From: Haliclona indistincta
Lineage: Eukaryota; Porifera; Demospongiae; Haplosclerida; Chalinidae
Direction: 5' to 3'
Assembly (NCBI GenBank): GCA_964017065.1
Contig: OZ024785.1
Coordinates: 7,873,672 to 7,937,671 of the forward strand
DNA length: 64,000 bases
Below are positions 26,801-37,901 of the stretch, piece by piece. A program made the translations under genes and the position numbers. The notes beneath the pieces were generated by a model that worked only from the letters and a program-made list of their open reading frames with translations, was not told the origin of the DNA and ran no database searches. Every line of letters begins with the position of its first letter. The first letter of the stretch is position 1.

Positions 26801-29800
26801 CCTGATCCATGTGTTAACGGAATATGCCAAGATCTAGTCAATGATTACAACTGTACTTGTGACGCAGGATTCACTGGCAGAAACTGTTCGATAGACATTG
26901 ACGAATGTGATCCTGATCCATGTGTTAATGGAATATGCCAAGATCTAGTAAATGATTACAACTGTACTTGTGACGCAGGATTCACTGGTAGAAACTGTTC
27001 GGTAGACATTGACGAATGTGATCCTGATCCATGTGTTAATGGAATATGCCAAGATCTAGTCAATGATTACAACTGTACTTGTGACGCAGGATTCACTGGT
27101 AGAAACTGTTCGGTAGACATTGACGAATGTGATCCTGATCCATGTGTTAATGGAATATGCCAAGATCTAGTAAATGATTACAACTGTACTTGTGACGCAG
27201 GATTCACTGGCACAAACTGTTCGATAGACATTGACGAATGTGATCCTGATCCATGTGTTAACGGAATATGCCAAGATCTAGTTTTTGATTACAACTGTAC
27301 TTGTGACGCAGGATTCACTGGCAGAAACTGTTCAATAGACATTGACGAATGTGATCCTGATCCATGTGTTAATGGAATATGCCAAGATCTAGTAAATGAT
27401 TACAACTGTACTTGTGACGCAGGATTCACTGGCACAAACTGTTCGATAGACATTGACGAATGTGATCCTGATCCATGTGTTAACGGAATATGCCAAGATC
27501 TAGTCAATGATTACAACTGCACTTGTGACACAGGATTCACTGGCAGAAACTGTTCAATAGACATTGACGAATGTGATCCTGATCCATGTGTTAACGGAAT
27601 ATGCCAAGATCTAGTAAATGATTACAACTGTACTTGTGACGCAGGATTCACTGGTAGCAACTGTTCGATAGACATTGACGAATGTGATCCTGATCCATGT
27701 GTTAACGGAATATGCCAAGATCTAGTCAATGATTACAACTGTACTTGTGATGCAGGATTCACTGGCAGAAACTGTTCGATAGACATTGACGAATGTGATC
27801 CTGATCCATGTGTTAATGGAATATGCCAAGATCTAGTCAATGATTACAACTGTACTTGTGACGCAGGATTCACTGGTAGCAACTGTTCGATAGACATTGA
27901 CGAATGTGATCCTGATCCATGTGTTAACGGAATATGCCAAGATCTAGTCAATGATTACAACTGTACTTGTGACGCAGGATTCACTGGCAGAAACTGTTCG
28001 ATAGACATTGACGAATGTGATCCTGATCCATGTGTTAATGGAATATGCCAAGATCTAGTCAATGATTACAACTGTACTTGTGACGCAGGATTCACTGGCA
28101 GAAACTGTTCGATAGACATTGACGAATGTGATCCTGATCCATGTGTTAATGGAATATGCCAAGATCTAGTCAATGATTACAACTGTACTTGTGACGCAGG
28201 ATTCACTGGCAGAAACTGTTCGATAGACATTGACGAATGTGCCGCCAATCCATGTGTCACTGGAACATGCCAAGATCTAGTCAATGATTACATCTGTACT
28301 TGTGATGCAGGATTCACTGGCAGAAACTGTTCGATAGACGTTGACGAATGTGATCCTGATCCATGTGTTAACGGAATATGCCAAGATCTAGTCAATGATT
28401 ACAACTGTACTTGTGACGCAGGATTCACTGGTAGAAACTGTTCGATAGACATTGACGAATGCGATCCTGATCCATGTGTTAACGGAATATGCCAAGATCT
28501 AGTAAATGATTACAACTGTACTTGTGATGCAGGATTCACTGGCAGAAACTGTTCAATAGACATTGACGAATGTGATCCTGATCCATGTGTTAACGGAATA
28601 TGCCAAGATCTAGTAAATGATTACAACTGCACTTGTGACGCAGGATTCACTGGTAGAAACTGTTCGATAGACATTGACGAATGTGATCCTGATCCATGTG
28701 TTAACGGAATATGCCAAGATCTAGTAAATGATTACAACTGTACTTGTGACGCAGGATTCACTGGCAGAAACTGTTCGATAGACATTGACGAATGTGATCC
28801 TGATCCATGTGTTAATGGAATATGCCAAGATCTAGTCAATGATTACAACTGTACTTGTGACGCAGGATTCACTGGCAGAAACTGTTCGATAGACATTGAC
28901 GAATGTGATCCTGATCCATGTGTTAATGGAATATGCCAAGATCTAGTCAATGATTACAACTGTACTTGTGACGCAGGATTCACTGGTAGAAACTGTTCGA
29001 TAGACATTGACGAATGCGATCCTGATCCATGTGTTAACGGAATATGCCAAGATCTAGTAAATGATTACAACTGTACTTGTGATGCAGGATTCACTGGCAG
29101 AAACTGTTCAATAGACATTGACGAATGTGATCCTGATCCATGTGTTAACGGAATATGCCAAGATCTAGTAAATGATTACAACTGCACTTGTGACGCAGGA
29201 TTCACTGGTAGAAACTGTTCGATAGACATTGACGAATGTGATCCTGATCCATGTGTTAATGGAATATGCCAAGATCTAGTCAATGATTACAACTGTACTT
29301 GTGACGCAGGATTCACTGGTAGAAACTGTTCGATAGACATTGACGAATGTGATCCTGATCCATGTGTTAATGGAATATGCCAAGATCTAGTCAATGATTA
29401 CAACTGTACTTGTGACGCAGGATTCACTGGCAGAAACTGTTCGATAGACATTGACGAATGTGCCGCCAATCCATGTGTCACTGGAACATGCCAAGATCTA
29501 GTCAATGATTACATCTGTACTTGTGATGCAGGATTCACTGGCAGAAACTGTTCGATAGACATTGACGAATGTGATCCTGATCCATGTGTTAATGGAATAT
29601 GCCAAGATCTAGTAAATGATTACAACTGTACTTGTGATGCAGGATTCACTGGTAGAAACTGTTCAATAGACATTGACGAATGTGATCCTGATCCATGTGT
29701 TAATGGAATATGCCATGATCTAGTCAATGATTACAACTGTACTTGTGATGCAGGATTCACTGGCAGAAACTGTTCAATAGACATTGACGAATGTGATCCT

Positions 29801-32743
29801 GATCCATGTGTTAACGGAATATGCCAAGATCTAGTAAATGATTACAACTGCACTTGTGACGCAGGATTCACTGGTAGAAACTGTTCGATAGACATTGACG
29901 AATGTGATCCTGATCCATGTGTTAACGGAATATGCCAAGATCTAGTAAATGATTACAACTGTACTTGTGACGCAGGATTCACTGGCAGAAACTGTTCGAT
30001 AGACATTGACGAATGTGATCCTGATCCATGTGTTAATGGAATATGCCAAGATCTAGTCAATGATTACAACTGTACTTGTGACGCAGGATTCACTGGTAGA
30101 AACTGTTCGATAGACATTGACGAATGCAATCCTGATCCATGTGTTAACGGAATATGCCAAGATCTAGTAAATGATTACAACTGTACTTGTGATGCAGGAT
30201 TCACTGGCAGAAACTGTTCAATAGACATTGACGAATGTGATCCTGATCCATGTGTTAACGGAATATGCCAAGATCTAGTAAATGATTACAACTGCACTTG
30301 TGACGCAGGATTCACTGGTAGAAACTGTTCGATAGACATTGACGAATGTGATCCTGATCCATGTGTTAATGGAATATGCCAAGATCTAGTCAATGATTAC
30401 AACTGTACTTGTGACGCAGGATTCACTGGTAGAAACTGTTCGATAGACATTGACGAATGTGATCCTGATCCATGTGTTAATGGAATATGCCAAGATCTAG
30501 TCAATGATTACAACTGTACTTGTGACGCAGGATTCACTGGCAGAAACTGTTCGATAGACATTGACGAATGTGCCGCCAATCCATGTGTCACTGGAACATG
30601 CCAAGATCTAGTCAATGATTACATCTGTACTTGTGATGCAGGATTCACTGGCAGAAACTGTTCGATAGACATTGACGAATGTGATCCTGATCCATGTGTT
30701 AATGGAATATGCCAAGATCTAGTCAATGATTACAACTGTACTTGTGACGCAGGATTCACTGGCAGAAACTGTTCAATAGACATTGACGAATGTGATCCTG
30801 ATCCATGTGTTAATGGAATATGCCAAGATCTAGTAAATGATTACAACTGTACTTGTGATGCAGGATTCACTGGTAGAAACTGTTCAATAGACATTGACGA
30901 ATGTGATCCTGATCCATGTGTTAATGGAATATGCCATGATCTAGTCAATGATTACAACTGTACTTGTGATGCAGGATTCACTGGCAGAAACTGTTCAATA
31001 GACATTGACGAATGTGATCCTGATCCATGTGTTAATGGAATATGCCAAGATCTAGTCAATGATTACAACTGTACTTGTGATGCAGGATTCACTGGTAGAA
31101 ACTGTTCGATAGACATTGACGAATGCGATCCTGATCCATGTGTTAACGGAATATGCCAAGATCTAGTAAATGATTACAACTGTACTTGTGATGCAGGATT
31201 CACTGGCAGAAACTGTTCAATAGACATTGACGAATGTGATCCTGATCCATGTGTTAATGGAATATGCCATGATCTAGTCAATGATTACAACTGTACTTGT
31301 GATGCAGGATTCACTGGCAGAAACTGTTCGATAGACATTGACGAATGTGCCGCCAATCCATGTGTCACTGGAACATGCCAAGATCTAGTCAATGATTACA
31401 TCTGTACTTGTGACGCAGGATTCACTGGCAGAAACTGTTCGATAGACATTGACGAATGTGCCGCCAATCCATGTGTCACTGGAACATGCCAAGATCTAGT
31501 CAATGATTACATCTGTACTTGTGACGCAGGATTCACTGGCAGAAACTGTTCGGTAGACATTGATGAATGTGCTGCTATGAGGTGTTTGAACAATGCTAGT
31601 TGCATTGATATGATCAATGGTTACACATGTTTCTGTGCTTCTGGCTTTTCTGGTCTAAACTGTCAAGTCAATATTAATGATTGTATTCCAAATCAGTGCA
31701 GTAATGGAGGAGTATGTATTGACTTAGTTGATGACTTTGAATGCTCTTGTGTTGGAAGATGGACTGGAAGACTATGCCAAGATTGCAACGCTGGGTATGT
31801 GCTACAGTCTGGGAGCTGTGGTAAGTGACATTAATTTTAACTCAATTCCATAATCATCTTTGTTGTTTATTGTAGTTGTCGATTGTGACTCACCATGCTC
31901 TGAAAAAGGTGTGTTTATAAATACTAACTCATGCACTCATATGTTCATATCTTCATCTGGTATTGCTCAATGTGTCATCTCTTTTCTGCAGTGAATGATG
32001 TGTTTCAGTTTGACTTGTGTCGGTACTCGTGCCTTATCAGCGAATGGAAGCAGCAGGCAGCAGAGTGTGGTTTCCCTCTTCCAGCAATGGTTCCAGCTGT
32101 TGTTGATAGCTCATCGTCTATTGATGAGCAGTGGGCATCAGCTGTGAATCAGTGGAGGATTCTCAACGACGCTTGGAGCAGAGAAGCATCAAGAAGAGGA
32201 GTAGCTACTGCCAGAACTGAGCTACAAGGTATGTGTCTAGCAAATTGACACACACTGTTTAAGCTTACTGCAGCGCAACAATATGATTTTCCTAAATGGT
32301 TTCGATGCATGTTCTTATCTAACATAATTATTGATACACTGTTTATGCATAATTATATTGCTGCGTAATAATATGCTTTCGCCTGCTAAGTGATTTTTAA
32401 TTTTCAGATGAGCCGTTGCCATCTGATCATGAGTTATGGAGATCAAGCTTATCAGAATGGAGAAAAGACCAGCAGTCTTGGCAGCAAACAGCTTTGACAG
32501 CAAACCCTGACTTTCCTCAGCAAGACTTGTCCTCTGTCAACATCACTTTATCAGGTATTAAATACCCAGTATGAGTACATAAACCAATATTTGTTTATAC
32601 TGTTACCTCTAACTATAAATGTATTTGTTATTTCAGAAACATCTTCACAAGAGGTACAATCAGCAGCTTACACTGCCGTTATTCAGAACTGGTCTGCAGC
32701 TGATAGTAACTATGACAATGAAGTGACAGATGAATGCAAATGA
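20860..32743 (+). CDS. Giant secreted protein with ~92 EGF modules
   Basis: Seven phase-1 exons (20860-21328, 21386-21532, 21582-31820, 31876-31908, 31992-32228, 32408-32554, 32637-32743) sum to 3793 codons, a 3792-residue protein. It has a signal peptide (MATNRKTHLLLFVSALFLVLHRTSS) and the same N-domain (TTRRDCRFC) and Cys-rich exon 2 as its neighbours. Exon 3 is a single 10.2 kb exon. It opens with one degenerate EGF, continues with 89 calcium-binding EGF units of 37 residues, and closes with two divergent EGFs. The C-domain has three Trp-rich helical exons (EQWASAVNQWRILNDAWSREA). There is no membrane segment. Linear calcium-rigidified EGF arrays in fibrillin and Notch form rods, so a very long extracellular rod is inferred. 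An AATAAA (32783-32788) follows the stop by ~40 bp. The long open frame upstream of 21582 in this reading phase is not coding. Confidence 0.9.
21680..31558 (+). repeat. 89 tandem copies of a 111 bp EGF-encoding unit
   Basis: From the first ATTGACGAATGT (21680) to the ATTGATGAATGT that begins the first degenerate unit (31559) is 9879 bp, exactly 89 x 111. No unit has gained or lost a base. Differences between units are mostly synonymous (AAC/AAT, GTC/GTA, GGC/GGT, TCG/TCA). The few amino-acid variants (GRN/GTN/GSN, DIDE/NVNE, DPDPCVNGI/AANPCVTGT, CLNG, LVFDY) recur at multiples of 111 bp. Confidence 0.97.
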
Positions 32744-33350
32744 GACGAATTTATATGTTAGGTTTTATTTATATTATTTAAAAATAAATTATTATTATAA
32801 AAGTGCTTTCAGTTAGTTACAGTACATGTATCATGCATCCAAATCGTGAAGTGCATGGATCTTACTAGTTTAATATTACAGTTAAGAGAGTCCTACTAAA
32901 TGATGTATCATGGACAGGCAACACATTTCCAGATAGAAATAACTTTGTGAGTAATGAGAAGTCGTTTTATTTACGTACGATGTACATGTATAGTGAAAAT
33001 ATACTTTAGATTATTACTGGAGGAATAAACAGATTTGTGGCTTTGTGCTGACCAATTATACCTTTTGTTCATGGAGTAAAAACTCAGCAAAAGTGCAACC
33101 AACAGATCACACGCGCAAAATGTTATCAGGAAAAACAATTAGTCTATCTAAGCAACTGACCTTTGACCCCACCATTGGAACAGTATCACAAAGCTGTAAA
33201 AATCAATCAGATTTCATTGATTCAACAGAATTTGAACTTAGTGGTCTTTATTATTATAAAGTGATAGTTTCAGCAAAAACTTAGTAACAGCAACTAAATA
33301 TAGGTTAGACAAAGAAATAGGTAGCTACACTGACATGTATATATATTATT
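32744..33350. other. Intergenic region with a degraded CDK11 fragment
   Basis: It contains the poly(A) signal of the giant gene and, at about 33030-33200, sequence resembling CDK11 exons 6 and 5 (listed separately). The rest shows no gene. About 32744-33350 is duplicated around 38149-38345 and 39345-39703. Confidence 0.5.
33030..33200 (-). pseudogene. Degraded CDK11 kinase-domain fragment, copy 1
   Basis: GGAGTAAAAACTCAGCAAAA with GTGCAACCAACAGATCAC parallels CDK11 exon 6 at 44870-44912 (GGAGTAGAAACTCAGCAAAA, ATGCAGCCAACAGACCAC). GCAACTGACCTTTGACCCCA then parallels the intron/exon 5 border at 44988-45003. Many substitutions and a gap separate the pieces, so it cannot be functional. Confidence 0.55.
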
Positions 33351-36300
33351 TTATAGGTTTTCGGTATCATCGTCAATTTGATGATATTGAGTGTGTTCCT
33401 CTATAATATATTCACTTGGATTTAGCATACGATCAGCAAACATGTCATCAGCTATGTAGCTTGAAAGAGCAACATTTGAGTGACCAACATGACGAGGAGC
33501 CTCTGAAGCGGATCCAGCACTCAGTGGGTTTATTAAAGGTTCTGTATTGTTTGTTTTCTTGAGACTTTTTGAATGTCTTGATCTTACACAAACGCAACAG
33601 GATTTCACTAGCTTGAAAATGAGATAAAAGAGAAGGACCACTGCAGGCAAATATGATACAAAATTTCCCAAAAAATTTGATGCAATCATTGATATTAGAG
33701 AAAGAGCAGCAATCAGTGACATGAAGAAGAATAGGAAGAAGTCAATGACATTGTGAGATGTCCTTTTGTAAGGTCTCAGCAGAACAACCAATCCTGCCAT
33801 TAAAAAACTTAAGGAACTCTCTATGACAAGTACTAACATATTAGTACTAGTATGATTCAATCTGACAAAATAGCTTCCAAGAGCAATAACAATAATGTAT
33901 GCACGAAAGAGTAGATAAATTCCAGCAAAGAACCTCCTCTCCACACCATCTCTGGCACTGTTTTTAAAGCAGCCCTGATAAGCATCCACTAGAGCATGAA
34001 GACCAGGTCTGTCCAACTTGCACAATGACAAACACTTTTGGAAGATTTTGAGATGATAGAACAAGAAGGTGATTATTAGAGGAAACACAAACAAGACTAG
34101 ACACAGTAGACCAAAGGTACCAAGCAGACCATGAGGAAGGCCAAAGTAGGGCATGCTGGCATCATAGTAAAAAGCTACTTCTTTTTTGCTGTCAATGACA
34201 AAGAAATCAACGACAAAAGTGTATTGGAGTGTTTTGACTGATACAGCGAGAAAGCGCATGAACGATAAAACAAGCAAGCCAGCATAAGTATCAATTAGTG
34301 ACGGTTGTATATTGAATTTTTGCCAGAATCGTGCTAGTATCTTGTGAGGTACTTTGGTAACAAGATGAACAAATTTGAAGCCACGGCTGTAGAGTTCAAT
34401 CCAGGTATAGGTAACTGCAATGAACACTAGAGGACAGAAAGCCATCACATACTGTAGGCCAATAGCAGCAGCAGCTGTCTCCACATGAGGTATGCAAAAT
34501 GGTGGATACACTGTGAGAAAATTGAGGTTCCATATACTATAGATTGATGATATTCCAACAAAGGTTGTAAATAAATCAAGGCTAATAATACCTCTATACA
34601 CACTACTAAACACCCACGATGGGTACCCAAGCCCAGGAAACTGTAGTGTTATAAGTTGACTGTACAGAATAAAGCCATTTAAGTAGCCATCGGTAATGTT
34701 GATATGTAGAACAGCAAGTATTGTCATCATGACAAACACAGGTAAGATTCCCAGAAGCACAAACATGACTGCACCAGCATAAGACTCACATGGTACACAG
34801 ATGAAGTTGGGGCTATTAAAAGCTACACCATATCCCTCAGTACATCTGCCACATAGTCTACCGTCTCGGTGTGGATCGCATGTCATGTTGTTGATGTTTT
34901 GAGATAAAAAGAGATCACGAATCTGTGTTGTATTCAATGAAGAATCTAGTCCATCTGAAGAAAGTGGGTTTTGGTACCGGTATGTGGTAGGGCAGCGTCC
35001 AGTATAGAAACGTTTAGTGTTATTGTCTTGTGACATACAAGCACCTAATGGTATTGTAATACTTGATGTATATGGACAAAAATTTAATTCGCAATTTACT
35101 AGACCAAAGAATATGAAGTTAAATATTAAGGTACATTCCAATCCATTTGAACAATAGCTATATTCGTCTTGGATAGTTTGCAAGCAACCATCTTGTATTG
35201 AACATATCGAGTCATTTTGTGAGAAAGAAGATTCGTTACAAGATTTAAATTCCACATTTACTATTCCTGATAAACGACTTGGACCTATGGATAACACTGA
35301 ATTCTGTTGATAATATGTCATACTAGTGTTACAATCAGCAGCCAGTAAAGTAATTGACTGTGCTTGCAATTGTGTAGTCAATCTTCTTTTAGGATCACTC
35401 TGTCCCGACTGCAATAACACAGGACCTGACAATACCTCAATTTCAAGAGAAGACTGATTCATGTCTCTTCCCCAGTCGTCAGTCACTTTCACGTTCATCA
35501 GGTTTATGGTCTCACCAGGAAATACTGTGATATTACCAATAGCACTAGTGTAGACAAATGCAGGATCAGACTGCAGCTGTGAGAGACACCTTCCCTCCTG
35601 TCCATCATAACTCCACCTTTTCCAACAAAACGTTTGCTCAACAAGATAGTTTCTGCCAGTCCAAATGCAAGGACGAATAGAGTTTACGTGTATAGAGTTC
35701 TTGATACCCGATGCAGTATTATTTACAAAAGTGAAGTTAACTTCCCAGTTGTCAGGATGAAGATCTTTGTTACCATGCCTAACAAAACACTGACTACCAC
35801 CATTTTGGTTAATACCACAATTCTCAGCATGAATAGCACCTCCCTTCATTGCTGCGTTATTTGAGTCAAAGTAGATTGCTGAGTTATTACTCACAATGAC
35901 TGCACTGCAGTCCACCAGATGAAGGCCAGCTCCTTCAAGAGCAGTGTTGTTGATGAAGTGTAGTTGTGTTCCTGGTAAGAGCTCAACATGAGATGATGAC
36001 ATTGTTAAACCAGACAAACCATTGTCTCTCAGTATAATCGTGTCATTGAGAAGAATTGAATACCGTTGAAGATAAACATTTCCAGAACATTGCAATGCAA
36101 ATTGAGTAATTATGCCAGCACTGCATTGGCCATTACTAAAGGTGGTTTTAGTAATCATTGTGTCCATTGAGGGACATCTGTTGCTGTCTTGGTAAAAGTA
36201 AGCAGAGGATCCTTGAAATGCTGAATTGTACCTAAAAGTGCAATTTTCCACCAAAAGCGTGTTAGATGGTAATTCATTATGAATTTCAATACTGAATCCA

Positions 36301-37388
36301 CCTCCATAACTAGCCACGTTTGATGTAAACTGTGTTGTAGAAATATTTATGGCATTACTCATGCTTGACATTGATTTGCTTGGTGGAAATGCTACAAATA
36401 TTCCTCCACCACCACTCAACGTCACTATGTCCACCACTGATATGATAGCTTCATTGCCCATTACATCACAGCTGTCTATAGTAATAGTGTTATTAATAGT
36501 ATTACCATATAAGGCAAGGTATAGTCCCCCTCCAAACTGAGCTGTGTTCCTCTCTAGTCTTACTCCACTGAGTTGAACGATGTTGTTGGCTGCTCCTTCT
36601 CTGAGCACTATTGAGAGGCCTCCTCCTCTACCAAGACCAAAGTAACTCCCAGGATTGCTGCTTGGAGTCAGAGCTGAAAAGTCGCCGCTATTTGCCATAT
36701 TGTCTTCAAAAACAGTAGACACAATTGAAAGATTAGCAGATGAGTGTGCATTTGAAAATTCTATTGTCAATCCACCACCTCCATATGATTCAAGTGACTT
36801 GCCATTTTGCAGAAAGTAACAATTATCAATGTGGATCATACCAACAGAGTTGTAAATAGCAATTCCCAATCCAGTGGATCGATTCACTAGCACAAAATGC
36901 ATACTGACATCCCTACAACTGTCAAATTGTACTGCAACATGTACTTGAAGATATTGAATTGAATCGGCTCTTGAATTTATACTGGTACTATTCTGTAGTG
37001 CCCCACAACCTATCATGCTAACATTTCTCATTTCTATATTCTCTGACTGGAAGAATGCTAGACCAGCTAATGGCTGACATGTAATGACTACATCACCTTC
37101 ACTGCCATTACCCACAATGGCTAGCTGGAGCATGTTCCTGAGCTGAGTTTCACTGCCACTGTGCAGATGGTTTTGTCCTGGTTGGAGGAGAATAGCGATG
37201 GAATGGTTGTAGTGTTGGGCTCCTTTGAGAGCTAGGTTGAGAGAGAGGCAGGGAGTGGAGTAGCCTCCCTCCCAGCAGGAGGAATCATTGACACCAGTCT
37301 GGCTACTGTCTACATAGATCTGATGTAGCCATTGACTGCAACAGCAAGGAGTGACTGCTGCTAGAGCAAGCCACAACAACAAACTCAT
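33351..37388 (-). CDS. Beta-helix ectodomain multi-pass membrane protein, copy 1
   Basis: One uninterrupted exon of ~1345 codons. I start at 37388 because a signal peptide (MSLLLWLALAAVTPCCCS) follows at once; an in-frame Met lies 17 codons upstream. The first ~600 residues are a Ser/Asn-rich right-handed parallel beta-helix with Chlam_PMP-type motifs (FTSNVASYGGG, NNTAQFGGGLYL, NNTALEGAGLHL, NNAAMKGGAIHA). A Cys-rich EGF-like segment (CDPHRDGRLCGRCTEGYG) near residue 860 precedes about nine hydrophobic helices, roughly residues 890-1280 (GAVMFVLLGILPVFVMM to VVLLFYLIFKLV). The LLRPYKRT...DFFLFF stretch recalls TRP-like membrane regions. The tail ends YHQIDDDTENL. A surface receptor or channel-like role is inferred, not shown. 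A second copy lies 6.3 kb away. Confidence 0.8.
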   Translation of the reverse strand: MSLLLWLALAAVTPCCCSQWLHQIYVDSSQTGVNDSSCWEGGYSTPCLSLNLALKGAQHYNHSIAILLQPGQNHLHSGSETQLRNMLQLAIVGNGSEGDVVITCQPLAGLAFFQSENIEMRNVSMIGCGALQNSTSINSRADSIQYLQVHVAVQFDSCRDVSMHFVLVNRSTGLGIAIYNSVGMIHIDNCYFLQNGKSLESYGGGGLTIEFSNAHSSANLSIVSTVFEDNMANSGDFSALTPSSNPGSYFGLGRGGGLSIVLREGAANNIVQLSGVRLERNTAQFGGGLYLALYGNTINNTITIDSCDVMGNEAIISVVDIVTLSGGGGIFVAFPPSKSMSSMSNAINISTTQFTSNVASYGGGFSIEIHNELPSNTLLVENCTFRYNSAFQGSSAYFYQDSNRCPSMDTMITKTTFSNGQCSAGIITQFALQCSGNVYLQRYSILLNDTIILRDNGLSGLTMSSSHVELLPGTQLHFINNTALEGAGLHLVDCSAVIVSNNSAIYFDSNNAAMKGGAIHAENCGINQNGGSQCFVRHGNKDLHPDNWEVNFTFVNNTASGIKNSIHVNSIRPCIWTGRNYLVEQTFCWKRWSYDGQEGRCLSQLQSDPAFVYTSAIGNITVFPGETINLMNVKVTDDWGRDMNQSSLEIEVLSGPVLLQSGQSDPKRRLTTQLQAQSITLLAADCNTSMTYYQQNSVLSIGPSRLSGIVNVEFKSCNESSFSQNDSICSIQDGCLQTIQDEYSYCSNGLECTLIFNFIFFGLVNCELNFCPYTSSITIPLGACMSQDNNTKRFYTGRCPTTYRYQNPLSSDGLDSSLNTTQIRDLFLSQNINNMTCDPHRDGRLCGRCTEGYGVAFNSPNFICVPCESYAGAVMFVLLGILPVFVMMTILAVLHINITDGYLNGFILYSQLITLQFPGLGYPSWVFSSVYRGIISLDLFTTFVGISSIYSIWNLNFLTVYPPFCIPHVETAAAAIGLQYVMAFCPLVFIAVTYTWIELYSRGFKFVHLVTKVPHKILARFWQKFNIQPSLIDTYAGLLVLSFMRFLAVSVKTLQYTFVVDFFVIDSKKEVAFYYDASMPYFGLPHGLLGTFGLLCLVLFVFPLIITFLFYHLKIFQKCLSLCKLDRPGLHALVDAYQGCFKNSARDGVERRFFAGIYLLFRAYIIVIALGSYFVRLNHTSTNMLVLVIESSLSFLMAGLVVLLRPYKRTSHNVIDFFLFFFMSLIAALSLISMIASNFLGNFVSYLPAVVLLFYLIFKLVKSCCVCVRSRHSKSLKKTNNTEPLINPLSAGSASEAPRHVGHSNVALSSYIADDMFADRMLNPSEYIIEEHTQYHQIDDDTENL

Positions 37389-37734
37389 CTTTCTGCTGAC
37401 TGTAAACAATCCACAAAGATCACACATAATGTAAAACAATATTCACAGTATAAGGTGTTCGGCACTATTTAATATTCATAAGGCGGTTAGTACTTGTGAA
37501 TAACATTACACTGCTATCCTCAAATCTTGTTTACCTACTTTTTCACAATCTTGTTTGCATGCTTTTTTTGATACATGTACCAACCCTAATCTCTTGCACT
37601 TTTGTTTAAATGTCTTTATAACACGACCTTGTAATTATTATGCTCGTGAAAATAGAGGCCGGGCGGTTCGTTTGAGAATTAACAACAGCTGATTGCAGTG
37701 ATACAGTTGAGCACAAAACATGAATTAAAATTTG

Positions 37735-37840
37735 AGGCTAAAGCCAGCCCCGACAGCAGCCTGCCCATGCTGTGCTGAGGTGAGACGGAAGTGACTCAGC
37801 AATGACTTTTCTTCATCTGCCTCGTTACGCTGGAAAGAAA
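37735..37840 (-). pseudogene. Duplicated CDK11 terminal exon (fragment)
   Basis: It is nearly identical to the CDK11 last exon at 43852-43955 ([23 protein letters not shown]... on the minus strand). No other CDK11 exons lie upstream of it. It marks the right edge of the tandem duplication that made the two beta-helix genes. Confidence 0.85.
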
Positions 37841-37842
37841 CT

Positions 37843-37877
37843 ATATCACTGAGGTGCTATAATAACCTCAGTGATAT
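37843..37877. repeat. Perfect 13 bp hairpin at the duplication junction
   Basis: ATATCACTGAGGT (37843-37855), a 9 bp loop and its exact complement ACCTCAGTGATAT (37865-37877) lie ~25 bp from the point where giant-EGF-gene homology begins. The real CDK11 intron at 43960 has the left arm only, in a diverged form. Confidence 0.8.
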
Positions 37878-37901
37878 GACTCTATAATAACTCTTGATAA
37901 T

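Noticed and set aside
21680..31558. Regular direct repeats resembling a CRISPR array
   Set aside because: Units are 111 bp, without spacers, coding for EGF modules in a spliced animal gene.
33045..33284. 79-codon plus-strand frame with a plausible start
   Set aside because: It overlaps the degraded CDK11 fragment. In the duplicated copy at 39420 the sequence has deletions in this stretch, so it is not conserved as coding.
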